64,000 bases of DNA from Ascidia mentula (taxonomy: Eukaryota; Chordata; Ascidiacea; Phlebobranchia; Ascidiidae). Numbering within the stretch: the stretch's first letter is position 1; every line of letters starts with the position of its first letter. Shown one piece after another: positions 1 to 10,651 of the stretch. The stretch lies in contig OX387201.1 in NCBI GenBank assembly GCA_947561715.1, positions 5,722,001 to 5,786,000 on the forward strand. Reading direction: 5' to 3'. The translations under genes were made by a program, and so were the position numbers. The notes under the pieces were generated by a model. The model was not told the DNA's origin. It saw only the letters and a program-made list of their open reading frames with translations, and did no database searches.

Positions 1-398
1 AACATAATTGACAGTATTGTTTTCATTGTTACAAGTGTTGGCTTTCTTGTAAAATTTATTCTTTTCAATTCATGAAGTTTACTGATACAAGTATTGAATC
101 CAAGTTTTTAAATGCAACAAATTTGGAGTTTGTAAATTTAAACACAAAAGCCAAAGCTGATATGCTTCTATACAATATTTGTAACGTTTCGAACAGGAAT
201 GCGACCATCGTCAGTGCTCTTTGAGAATGAGCTTTAACAAAGAGAGCGCTGCGGTAGACAGGCAACTAAGCAAGCAACTTAACGCAAAGTACGTCACCAA
301 GTTAAAAAACGAATTGCGTGATAGCAGGGACAAGGGTCAAAAAGGGAAAAGAAAAAGGGGCGTTATATATAAGCTCGATGGTTGCAACCTTTTTCCAG

Positions 399-2654
399 GA
401 CAGTGAAAATCTGAGAAGCGAACATAAGTGTTTTGTTCACAGCCAACTGCCATTATCGAAACATCATACACTAGACAGCCATAGTACAGTTATGAGTGGC
501 AACAGCAAGTACGAATGCAACCAACCACATGTACCGGAAATGAGAATATTCAGAAACAGGATGAAAACGTTTAGAGGTTGGCCGAACCAAATTGACCTTG
601 ATCCACACGATATAGCAGAAGCCGGATTTTTCTATCTGGGAAGCAGCGACCGGGTAAAATGCTTCTACTGCAATGGAAATTTGCATGGTTGGGCTGAAAA
701 CCACGACCCGTGGGAGGAACACGCGAAGTGGTTTCCAACGTAAGTGACCGGATGTTGTGTATGCCACCTTTAATAGATTGTCGGCAATAGAGTGTCTATA
801 GGCTTAATGTACAAATACTTTCATCTGTGAACCGAGTTGATATTTCGTTTTCACATTTTAATTTTACCAATACGTCGTGGTGGTTACCTAACGTCCATAG
901 CGGCCTATACCCATGCAAAGGTTAGCCTGGTTGAACCTCCCGTCTTTTGCGATCTTCCGGAATTTTTTTTTGCACCAGAGGGGTACTTGTCTGCGAGGAA
1001 CTCATTTTTTTTTGTCTGTGGCTACGCCAAATGCGCAAGAGGAGCGACGCAGCGCTCAATTGCTCTCGCGCTCAACCCGTTCAAACAAGGTGTATTGAAT
1101 GCGCTTCGCTCAATCGCTCCGTCCGTGTTTTTTTACGCAAAAGGAGCGACGCAGCGCTCAGTTGCTCTCGCGCTCAACCCGTTCAAACAAGGTGTATTGA
1201 ATACGCTTCGCTCAATCGCTCCGTTTGTTTTTTTTTACGCAAAAGCAGCGACGCAGCGCTCATTCGCTCTCGCGCTCAATATGTTCGAATAAGGTTTTAG
1301 TTGTGCGTCTATTTTAAGTTTGTCACATTGCATTAGATAAATGACAAACATTTGAAGATAAGTGCTTGACATAGGTTTTAAAGCAGTTTTAGGTGTAGAC
1401 AATCCACATTGCATGCAGTGTAATGCAGTCCAACACACTTTATCATTTCTTGTGTTTTTCTCCGATTCCATCGCAAACGACATGCTGTTCAAGAGAATTT
1501 CGCGAATTTTTAGATGTGTCACGAAATTATTTTCTACTGCAATAACGGCTCACCACTAAAGCCCAAAATTCCTCTCACTGGTTTCACTAAATGGGCGTCT
1601 CTTTAATAAACGAACTAAAATGATGATAAAACGTACGTACATACAATCAGTAAACACCAATAAAAAAAACCTTATACTTTTTATTCGTTTGCGACACTCA
1701 AAACAACCGCACAGCACGACGCCCATCTCATGACTACCTGGGTCATTCAGAAAGCACCTCTTTGCACCGGCCAATCAACCAATCAACGGTTTACATCAAT
1801 GGAGCGTTACGGGATGCTGCAAACATAGAAAAACGACTATAGTGTAAAACTAAAGTGCAAGAAAAGATGGAAAACAAAAGCACAGTGCGATGTGATGTGC
1901 GCATATAAGTAATAAAGAGTGATTTAAATAAACAACGCAGGTGAACAAAGAAAGCATAAAGAAAAGAATTAGTGCCGTGTGTCGTGTGTCGTGTGTCGTT
2001 TTCGCCACAGATGTTTGTTTATTTTACCACGTTTTTTTAGTCAATCAAGAATTACCAAACCTCACATGTAAACACTTTCGAATTATGTATTGGATTGGGA
2101 TGTTCCAATTCGTCTCACTTCCGGCCAATCCGATTCGCTTCCGGTCGCACATGTTGGTTTAATTCGAAGTTTTTGGTTCTTTCAGTTGTGGATACGTGAT
2201 CAGAATGAAAGGCCCAAGTTTCATAAGAAGAGTTTTGGAAAATGCTGAACACCCTAACCCCCGCCCCAGCAGACCCGTAACACAACGTGTTAATCATGGA
2301 CAGGAATCATTCCCATTGTTTAAAAGGTTAGTGTTATTCGTACAAGCAATAAGCCAATAATGATCATTTAGGTGCAGTTGTGTACGTTGTGTTGACCAAT
2401 CAGGTCTCATCCGTTTTTGACATTTATTCGTTTTTCATCTAATATCACTGCATTTATTAAGGGGCTTTGGTGCAACAAACAAAACATCACAGCAAATAAG
2501 TTCCAGATTGGACAAATTTACACCAAAACGACCCCCAAGGATGCAAATAGACTCTGGAAATGGCAACTGTGTGCTCATGCAACTCAACTTCACTGGACTT
2601 GTGCTAATTTTCTTGTTCTTCGCTGTGATTTTTATCTGTTGCAAATTTATGTAA
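399..2654 (+). CDS. BIR-domain protein with C-terminal tail anchor (no RING)
   Basis: Three exons fit in phase: about 399-739, 2186-2326 and 2462-2654. With the in-frame ATG at 492 the product is 193 residues. The upstream in-frame ATG at 378 or an exon left of the window are alternatives, because a possible acceptor ends at 398. Exon 1 encodes a BIR domain with zinc ligands spaced C-x2-C-x16-H-x6-C. The last Cys is supplied by exon 2, as in the neighbouring IAP genes. Exon 2 gives the usual post-BIR CGYVIRMKG segment and a Pro/Arg-rich linker. Exon 3 ends in LNFTGLVLIFLFFAVIFI, then five residues and a stop, which has the form of a single-pass tail anchor. There is no UBA or RING. An AATAAA lies at 2907. 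BIR domains of this type bind caspases or IAP antagonists. Membrane anchoring is inference from the hydrophobic tail. Confidence 0.72.
744..2152 (+). other. Intron of the BIR-tail-anchor gene; no other gene seen
   Basis: This stretch lies between the BIR exon (donor gtaagt at 740) and the post-BIR exon (acceptor ttcag ending at 2185). It holds the tandem hairpin repeat described separately and a short run of GTGTC-type repeats near 1975-2005. I see no convincing exon in it. Confidence 0.6.
1041..1292. repeat. Tandem repeat, about 101-103 bp unit, about 2.5 copies, hairpin-forming
   Basis: Units begin at 1041, 1142 and 1245. Each starts with GGAGCGACGCAGCGCTCA (GCAGCGA in the third copy) and the first two end with TCGCTCCGT plus a T-rich run and ACGCAAAA. 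The start and end of a unit are partly complementary (GGAGCGA versus TCGCTCC), so each unit can fold on itself. The long open frames through it come from the repeat and are not treated as genes. Confidence 0.85.
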
Positions 2655-3287
2655 TGTTATAATTGTTTGTGTCGTTAGTATTGGAAGGGCTGTATTTATA
2701 AATGTGTATTGAGTTTCAATATTGTAGTCCAACAGTCGAAACGTCTGCTCCATGAACTTCTCGACTGTTGCATTGGGTATTTTGTTTACATTTAAGATAT
2801 ACGAAACCGTCAGTTTTGTTCCTAAATGTATTGATTTCGTTTCAAACAGAAAACTTTTATGTTGAAAAGTATATACGAAAACGTTTACTGTTGATACAAG
2901 GAAAAGAATAAAGAAACAATGTAAACAAACACAGCATAACAGAACCTGAGTACCTCGAATATTTCCTAATACAATACATGTAGGTAAGAGTTAGCAACTT
3001 AACAACAAGCAGCAATTCATTGACGGTAAAACTTGACAATTTTGTCGATGTTTGTGCGACAAATAGGACAAGATCGAAGAGCAGGGGCGCAAACCGAACA
3101 ACAGCAAATATGTCCACAACCCATCAACACACAGTCACTGTTGGCGTCCAGGCAAATTTTACACATTTGCTCTTGTTTAATCTCTTCCATCAGGCGCTTC
3201 GAATCCTCACCAATCTGAGGTGAATTGACTTCATTGCCGTAAACAAGGTTTTTGCTTTCGTTAATCGCCACAAGTCCACTTTTTTCA
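2153..3287. repeat. Duplicated block, copy A
   Basis: This block matches 6346-7408 at high but not perfect identity by eye. It runs from just before the post-BIR exon acceptor, through the tail-anchor exon on the plus strand, to the RING exon on the minus strand. Copy A has 75 bp inside the tail-anchor exon that copy B lacks, an in-frame difference of 25 codons. Similarity stops abruptly inside the RING-bearing exon, at about 3287 against 7408. Confidence 0.85.
3017..3285 (-). pseudogene. Orphan IAP RING exon (duplicate of the 7136-7826 exon)
   Basis: The reverse strand encodes the C-terminal IAP RING with CKICLDANSDCVLMGCGH and the end FYRQ-stop, almost identical to the RING of the complete gene at 7136-8574. 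Its 5' part is cut off at the duplication edge. Reading upstream from the conserved frame, a stop appears before any good acceptor. The minus-strand poly(A) signal kept by copy B (TTTATT on the plus strand at 7003) reads TTTACT here at 2884. It is probably a leftover, although it sits downstream of and on the same strand as the BIR-UBA gene at 4254-5774 and could be tested as an alternative 3' exon. Confidence 0.65.
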
Positions 3288-3289
3288 AG

Positions 3290-4253
3290 TGGTCAAGTTC
3301 TGTTGTCTGCTTTTCCGAAAAGCAAAAAATTGTAATTTAACGATCTTTACCCATGCGCCCACCGCAGTGAGCAGTAATGAACACTGTCTCGATAAAACCT
3401 GTAAAGTTTGTCTTGATAAAATCTGGTAAATTTTTTGCGTTCCCATGCCATGTGGTTACGTGTGCTGTTGCGTGAAATATGCCTCCGCTTTGGGTCAGTG
3501 TCCCATCTTTCGAGCTCGCATGGAAAGCATCTCCATAGAAAGTTTTATAGTTAGTGAAAAATTAACTTTCAGCGACATTAAGCTCGAGAAAGTTCATGCA
3601 AATAAAGTTTTTTAAACAAACAGTGCATCAGCAAAAACTGAAAGTTATAGACTGCTAGGCCTATATACGCCGTATTAAAGGAATTTACATTTAAATCATT
3701 TAAAAGTGATTAGAAAAGTTTGAGTGATTTGCACAAAGGCAAACCAAGAAATGTGACCGCGTGTAGCATTGTTGTTTAATATTGCGCATGGACAAAATAA
3801 CTTTTCACTTGTTGCGCATACACTTTTATGATTTCCATGTATGTGTTGGCCGTAATCATTATGAGGCTTCACAGTCTAGCAGGATCAGCTCCTTTTCCGT
3901 ATATTTGTTTTCATTGTATCTGTATGGTCCTGCTTCTTGGAAACGCTACATGTTTCTCTTGAAGTAAACTTCTGCTAGTTTGTAACGGTTATCTAAACTG
4001 GGCAACGCATTTGCAATTACACATGTTTGATGAAAAAAAGTCTGATTTGATTTCTGTTTTTGCATGTTTTTATTTTATTTTACTAATCAACGTACATGTC
4101 GAAACAATTAATTTTCATACTATGTAATGCAAGTAAGCGGACTAATGGGTGCAGTAGGATACAGCAGCAACACAGTGGAATTTAGGCATCTGTACTCAGG
4201 CACATGACGTCGGTGTATTGCACATCTCAGCATGTGTTCTAGTTTTTGATCGT
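3290..4253. other. Intergenic stretch, nothing recognised
   Basis: The sequence is AT-rich with only short open frames lacking family resemblance. It separates the orphan RING exon from the 3' end of the BIR-UBA-tail-anchor gene. Confidence 0.5.
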
Positions 4254-5774
4254 TTACCATAACCCGCCTTGATTCCAAGCAATGCCAAGCAGAAACAAAC
4301 AAATAAGAGAACAGAAAAGTCCAGTTTCATTGAGTTGTAACTGCATATTAAAGCTGTTTTCAGTGTTTGGGCGCCTAATTCGTTTTGGTCGCTTGGGGCG
4401 CCTTTGCACAGCTAGTGGGGCGCCGGTGTTTCTCGGGGTGTTGTCTGGACGACTTGTACTAGTTTCATTGACACTTATACGGACTGTCTTGTAATCAAGG
4501 AGATCCACCACAAGCATTTCAAGAGATGTGTAAAATTGTCCACTTTCTCGAAATTTTCTAAACAAAGCAATTTATGTTAAATGGTATGGCATGAGCCCAG
4601 CATCATCAGAGAGGTCGCCAAGGCTGGCTGCAGTAGCATTTACTTCTGTACTTTGTTTATGAGGGGGCTTGATTGCATTGCATTTATTTCACCACAGTGG
4701 TATTGGTAATATACACTTGTATTAAACACACTGTTTCAGATGTACTTAATTGTAAACTTCAGTTTTTGACGCACAAGCCATTTTGTTGAATACGAAATGG
4801 ACGCTAGCAATTGAACAAAACAATAAAATAGCTTCCTTACTTTTCCACGAAGCCTTGACTGTTGGCTTTCATTTGTTGCAAACAAAGTCAGTGTAAACTT
4901 ACCTTTGTGTTACATTGGAAATTAATGACTCTTCGAATCCCATGTTCCTAGCTTGAACCTCAATCCTATGAGAGAGTTCTTCCAATTCTTCTGTTATGTC
5001 GGATTGTGGAGGTGTTGATTATGTAGGTAGTGCTACAGGAATGGTATTCCTCTGGTCATTCAAGGCTTGGTGGCGTCTTCGAATTCTTGCTACGAATTTG
5101 GGACCTTTATTTTTCAAAAGGTATCCACATCTGTAAAAAACATTTCGGCTTTTATTTGAGTTTTGAAAGTATTTATTATTTTGCTATACTGATGGCAAAG
5201 GTACATTTTTATTCCAGCTCATTCCTGGTAGTGTCTACTGTTTATGATCTTGCGTAAAATCATACATCAGATAATTCCAACTTGGTGACACAATGTAGAA
5301 ATAAAATTTGAAAAGCTAATCTGGAAGTCGAGACAGGAGGCGTATACTCAACGAATGATATGGAAGTAAGCTTATGACCCAACAATATCAAAACGACACA
5401 CCAATACTAATTACATTTAAAGGCCTCCTATATGTGACTGATTGATCTGTACCATCTTTGCCATATAAATGAACGTTAATACCATATACCCAATAAGATT
5501 ACATAACTAAAGCAATATTAATGTACGTAGGATGGTTCTTTGCGTGCTGTTCCCACGGATCATCGTCATGTTCCCAACTATGCTTCCAGTTGCAATAGAA
5601 GCAGTGAGCTTCACTATTGCTTCCGAGGTAGTAAAACCCGGCACTTGCCAGCTGACGGGGAGTGGTGACCCTGATTCCGTTCGGCCAATTTCTGAAAGTT
5701 TTGATTCTTTCCCTGAAATTTCTCATTTCTCGAATTCGAGGTTCGTTTACCTCGTACATCGTTTTTAAATTGTC
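4254..5774 (-). CDS. BIR-UBA protein with C-terminal tail anchor; in-frame stop in exon 2
   Basis: Three exons match in phase: 5774-5527, 5130-4903 and 4557-4254. The first visible Met is at 5759. Exon 1 carries a BIR with CFYC and WEQHAKNHPT, and exon 2 supplies the final Cys (TCGYLLKNKG). Exons 2 and 3 carry a UBA-like domain as in XIAP (MGFEESLISNV, then FYTSLEMLVVDLLDY). Exon 3 ends with a basic stretch (RRPKRPKRIRRP) and LNETGLFCSLICLFLLGIAW before the stop, a probable tail anchor in place of RING. Oddities: a TAA in frame at 5021-5019 separates the post-BIR part from the UBA, and the position matching XIAP Trp323 is Asn. Either this is a decaying gene or allele, or my exon 2 borders hide a small intron. 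Confidence 0.6.
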
Positions 5775-6345
5775 CTAATAGCAAGCTACAACGTTGTACA
5801 ACACAGAAGGTTAAAAATTACGCGAGTATGTAACACACAGGTCCTGTCACGAGTTGTTTCGTTCACATAAATACGAAACACTTTTCACTGCATGAAAAGA
5901 CTTTTCGACGCCTCCAGCAAACAGTAACAATCACTACAATCCATGTTGAGCGGAACGACAACGAAGCAGAATGCAAAAAGGGGATGCAAGCAGGTACTTT
6001 TATACTCGACCGACAACGACTCCAGAAAAAGGGCAAACGGTACCACCGGCACCAGAAAAGGGCAAACGGTACCACGCGGGGTTTCCCCGAAAATTTTACC
6101 AGGGAAACTAGATTGCAGTATGGTAATTAACACTGACACCAGAAAAACGGGTTCTCGGACTGCGAATTCTACCCTCCATTCTATTACTTTGATGTTTCTT
6201 CGTAAATTTCTCCGAGAAGAAATCTCTTTTTTATCAGTGATCCTCTAGTTTGTTGTTCATAAGCGCAGCAGATTTTTTGTGCAAAATATAATATTTTCAT
6301 TTGACATATTTTGAAGTTCGTTAATTATGTAATCTGACACGATAT
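5775..6345. other. Spacer between the minus-strand BIR gene and duplicated block copy B
   Basis: This is the 5' flank of the minus-strand BIR-UBA gene. It holds a near-exact direct repeat (6022-6075) and no BIR exon on the plus strand that could feed the orphan exons at 6377-6778. Any 5' exon or promoter of the minus-strand gene may lie here, but I cannot fix one. Confidence 0.45.
6022..6075. repeat. Short direct repeat, two units 30 bp apart
   Basis: The string GGGCAAACGGTACCAC, preceded by CCAGAAAA, occurs at 6022-6046 and again at 6052-6075 with one base difference in the A run. A further CACCAGAAAAACGGG lies near 6137. Placement upstream of the minus-strand BIR gene would suit a regulatory element, but nothing else supports that. 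Confidence 0.6.
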
Positions 6346-7408
6346 TGGTTTAATTGGAAGTTTTTGGTTCTTTCAGTTGTGGATACGTGATCAGAATGAA
6401 AGGCCCAGGTTTCATAAGAACAGTTTTGGAAAATGCTGAACACCCTAACCTCCGCCCAAGCAGGCCTGTAACACAACATGTCAACCATGGACAGGAATCA
6501 TTCCCATTGTTTAAAAGGTTAGTGTTGATCGTACAAGCAATGAGCCAATAATGATCAGTTGGGTGCAGTTCTGTACGTTGTGTTGCCCTATCAGATCTCA
6601 TCCGTTTTTGACATGTGTACGTTTATTCGTTTTTCATCTAATATCACTACATTTATTAAGGGGCTTAGGTGCAGACTCTGGAAATGGAAACTGTGTGCTC
6701 ATGCAACTCAACTCTACTGGACTTGTACTAATTTTCTTGTTCTTTGCTGTGATTTTTATCTGTTACAAATTTATGTAATGTTATGCTTTAGTGTAATTGG
6801 AACGGCTGAAGTTCTAAAAGTGTATTGAGTTGCTATATTTTAGGGCAACAACCTAAACATCTTTATCATGAACTTCTCGACTATTGCATTGGGTATTTTG
6901 TTTGTATTGAAGATTTACAAAACCGTCTAATATGTTCCTTAGTGTATTGAGTTCGTTTTAAGCAGAAAACTATTGTGTTGAAAAGTAATATATACGGAAA
7001 CGTTTATTGTTGATACAAAGAAAAAAGTATAAAAACATTGTAAATAAACACAACATAAAAGAACCTGAGTACCTCGAATATTTCCTAATACAATACATGT
7101 AGGTAAGAGTTTGCAACTTAACAACAAGCAACAATTCATTGACGATAAAACTTGACAATTTTGTCGATCTTTGTGCGACAAATAGGACAAGATCGAAGAG
7201 CAGGGGCGCAAACCGAACAACAGCAAATATGCCCACAACCCATCAACACACAGTCGCTGTTGGCGTCCAGGCAAATTTTACACATTTGCTCTTGTTTAAT
7301 CTCTTCCACCTGACGCTTCGAATCCTCACCAATCTGAGGTGAATTGGCTTCATTGCCGTAAACAAGGTTTTTGCTTTCGTTAATCGCCACAAGTCCACTT
7401 TTTTGTGA
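6346..7408. repeat. Duplicated block, copy B
   Basis: Counterpart of 2153-3287. The plus strand holds the post-BIR and tail-anchor exons, and the minus strand holds the RING end of the complete IAP gene. The plus-strand AATAAA of copy A (2907) is not conserved here (AAGTATAAAA), while the minus-strand signal is intact at 7003-7008. Confidence 0.85.
6377..6778 (+). pseudogene. Orphan post-BIR and tail-anchor exons (copy B)
   Basis: Exon-like pieces lie at 6377-6517 (CGYVIRMKGPGF through SFPLFKR, ttcag acceptor and gttagt donor) and 6661-6778 (ending LNSTGLVLIFLFFAVIFICYKFM-stop). Both stay open and their phases agree, so the coding sequence looks kept. However, no BIR exon precedes them on the plus strand within the block or its left flank. 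They are probably a partial duplicate. An alternative is that they serve as distant 3' exons of the plus-strand gene starting near 399. Confidence 0.6.
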
Positions 7409-8574
7409 CGTCTCGTCGAAATCTTGCGTGGGATTTTCGAAAGGATCTTGATCCATTTCCTCGTTGGAGGTTTGAGCTTCCGTGAACGCCTGGATCGCAC
7501 TCACTAATTCCATAAGTGACGAATATTCTGAACCGTCCGATTCAAGTTTAAATCGCACCACAGCTTTTACTGCCGATTCTTCGAATCCAAAACAAAAAGA
7601 TTCTTTTACAATTTCCGTTTGCAATGCTCTTGACAGTAGAGTTTGTTGTGATTCTGCTTCATTGCTACAAACAGTTTGTACCCTTGCTTGCTTCGCCACA
7701 GCCTGTAAGGTATCGCATGAGGTTCGTGATTGTTTTGGAGCGTCGAAAGGGCGCTTGATGTCGGGGTATTGGCTTGCGACGGAAGTGACGTATTCCATTC
7801 CTTTCGATTTAAGCACGAATTCGCAACTGTGAAAAAGGCACGAATACATTAAAACCTTATAAAAGTGAAATGTGTTTCAAATGTAAGTTTAGATTTGTTC
7901 TTAAAGTATTGGAATTAGGGTGAAATGAATACTAAAGTACTTACTGGGGATACCACTTCGCGTGTTCGAACCAAGGGTCATCGTTGTGTGACCAATGCTG
8001 CAACCCTCCATTGCAGTAAAAACACTTCACTCTGTCACTTTCTCCCAGGTAAAAAAAACCGGCTTCTGCGATATGTTTAGGACTTGCTTTGATGTGGTTT
8101 GGCCAGTTACGGAGAAACGTCATAATCCTTGGCTGGAATTTTGTCATGTGAGCACTACACGGTTGACTGCACTCGAACAAAGTCCTAAAAAAAGATGGCA
8201 TGTTTAAGAACAATAAGGAAAGCGCATCTAGAAGTTTTAGTCAGGGCGTTTACGACGTTTTTACTATAGAGTGAAATATTACAACAAGTTTCTTTAACAT
8301 TACTTACTGGTTTTGTAATTGGGAGGAGTGTCCACAGGGATTTTGAATGTTCTGACTGTTCTGTTTTCTGCCAAACAAAAGCAAATAAATATGTTACTTG
8401 GTTATATAAGTGGCACAAATCCATGTATAGAATATGTTGTTTTGTAGCAACTACAGTTTACAGTTGATAAACTGTTTATATTCATGTTAAATACACTTAC
8501 CTTGTTAGGTGGTGTCTTGTTTCAAAGTTGCTTGATGCGAAATGAACTGCTTGTATGCTTTGATGCGGCGACAT
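7136..8574 (-). CDS. IAP protein: BIR-UBA-RING E3 ligase
   Basis: Four exons close in phase: 8574-8501, 8367-8308, 8184-7945 and 7826-7136, giving 354 residues from ATG 8574. Residues about 60-135 form one BIR (GFFYLGESDRVKCFYC, C-x2-C-x16-H-x6-C, last Cys from exon 4). The middle has a UBA-like segment (FGFEESAVKAV, then YSSLMELVSAIQAF), and the C-terminus has a RING (CKICLD, CGHICCCSVC, CPICR) ending FYRQ. IAPs of this layout bind caspases or antagonist peptides through the BIR and ubiquitinate targets through the RING. The BIR keeps the acidic residue before DPW and the Trp of the peptide groove. The tail lies in duplicated block copy B. A minus-strand AATAAA lies at 7003-7008. Confidence 0.9.
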
Positions 8575-10651
8575 AGCAGCTAGTATATCCAAAATGCCTA
8601 TGTACACTCCTCCTGTTGTTAGTCTACAGTAGCTTCGGTTAGTGACAAACCGTCTGACACGTTCTGCTTTATAGACGCTTCTTTCGGACGATTGAACGGG
8701 GATTCCCCTGGTAGTGTTTTGCGTGGCGTAATGCTGGGTTGTTCTCTAGGGGCTTTTCTCGATGATTCCTCCGAAATATCCCCAGCTACGTCATCGCCAT
8801 ATTTTAATTAGAAATCCTGGCTTGGTTTTTAGAAGTGAAACTGCAAGTTTTTTCGAAAAAAAACAACTAGATTTTTACGTGTTGGATAGAATATTTTGTC
8901 GATAAATGCCAGATTTTATTTCCTCCGTGTAGCGTGTTGTACTGATAATCAAAAAATACGACAAAGAATAATCTATTGTCGCAATAATATCAACACGGAC
9001 CTACTTAAAACCGACTTCCCAACACCAATGTTCTTTTCCATATGAAGGTGGTTTCCACATTACAATAAATGACGTCATAGCATAGGCAAACTCATACCCA
9101 TTCTGCATAACCTGATGAAACAACAAATTTCACTTGACATGTAATCTTTATTTCGTCGCATGGCGCAACGAACATCATGTCGATTTACAGCTGATGGTAT
9201 ATCAATTTCCTGGAAGGCGCATATTGAATAAATGTTTGTACGTTTCAGTTTTGTCTTTTAAACCGTACGTTTTCGTCAGTTTCATTGTTGTTATATCATA
9301 CTTTTCGTTAAATCTTAACCGTTTTCTTGTTGTCACTACCGAGTCACCATCCACTTATCGCAACCCTTCTGTCAATTCCCAGGAAGTCGCAATCCTTAGT
9401 GGTAAAGTACCATTTGGTAATAACAAACCCCACAGCGACAATAAGCTAAACTTGTATTAACTTGCAACACGCACAGAAACTGCGCACTGTTGACGTGGTG
9501 TTCAAATTATGTTGTAAAGCCGTAACGCAATGACTGGTGACTAATTGGCATGTGATTTGATTGATCACCACAAAGGCTTTCACCATGATGGTTTCATTCT
9601 CTTTTATTTGATCGTTGGCATTTCCTTAGGGCCTTTGTTTGTAAGGTGAAGATCTTCAATGATACAATTCAATTGGGTATTCTGTAAAATCTATATTGTC
9701 ATAAGGCTCCCCGCGAAAGACTACTTCACCATTTAGGGTATTATAAGCGTATCTGTATTTCATTTGTGATAGACGTACAGGCAAAATATTGATTTGAATG
9801 AAAAACTAGGTATAAAGTAAAACTTAACAGAAAAACAATTTACACTTATCACCGATTTTCTAAATCACAGGTTGAAGAAATCATGATTCATTTTACAATT
9901 CCAGGCATAAGGAATTGAGTTTTGTATGACGCCATCCTGGTTTCGCCCTGACGCAATCGTATCCTATTGACCACTCTATGGTATCCCAAATCACCAGTTC
10001 CGCGGATTTTTTTTGCAGCCTAGCTTTAATAGGCGTTTTTTTCTAAGAATTTGAGTGAATTCGTGGGGCAAGGCACAAAAGCTATTCATTCTTTTGGACA
10101 AATTCTTTTTCGTGGAGTTCATTTATTTTACTTAGTTTATGCAATACTTCGTTAACAACAATTGTCTCAAATTTTTTTTCCAATAATATTTCAATTACAT
10201 GATAGTAATAAACTCATCATAGTAATAAAAAAGTGTTTCTACATATTTCTACGTCATTGAAAAAAAGCTTGTGGCACATTAGTAGCTCTTTTACGTAGTT
10301 TTGATTTCCAAAATAACTAAAAACTCATCGTGCATGCAGTTTGTAACAAGACGATAAACATACCAGTATATCCGAAAGCAATGTCAATATTTCGTCCGCT
10401 GTTCATCTACGTATTTAAAAACGTTTTTCTTATGAGCTTACTGGGTCATGATTATTACTGCAGCCCGCTGATTATTATTGGCTAATTGGCATCTTACGTA
10501 TTTTTATGTATAGCACATTTTGCGGTCGGGTGCTTGGCAATATAAAAGCGTATAAATGACACTTGTTTTATTAAGCAACATATGTATAAAATCACATTGT
10601 CAAATTGGTACAAGCCTTTTAAGCAGCACTATAAATGAGAGCCGTATCTTG
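8575..10651. other. Intergenic region between the two complete IAP genes
   Basis: The right part is 3' flank of the 10652-12233 gene, including a minus-strand AATAAA within TGTTTTATTAAG near 10565. The left part is 5' flank of the 7136-8574 gene. The rest is AT-rich with no recognisable exon, tRNA or transposon ends. Confidence 0.5.

Noticed and set aside
837-1300. Three overlapping open frames of 60-150 residues on the plus strand
   Set aside because: They run through the tandem hairpin repeat, and their apparent protein repeats simply mirror the DNA repeat. No splice link or family match.
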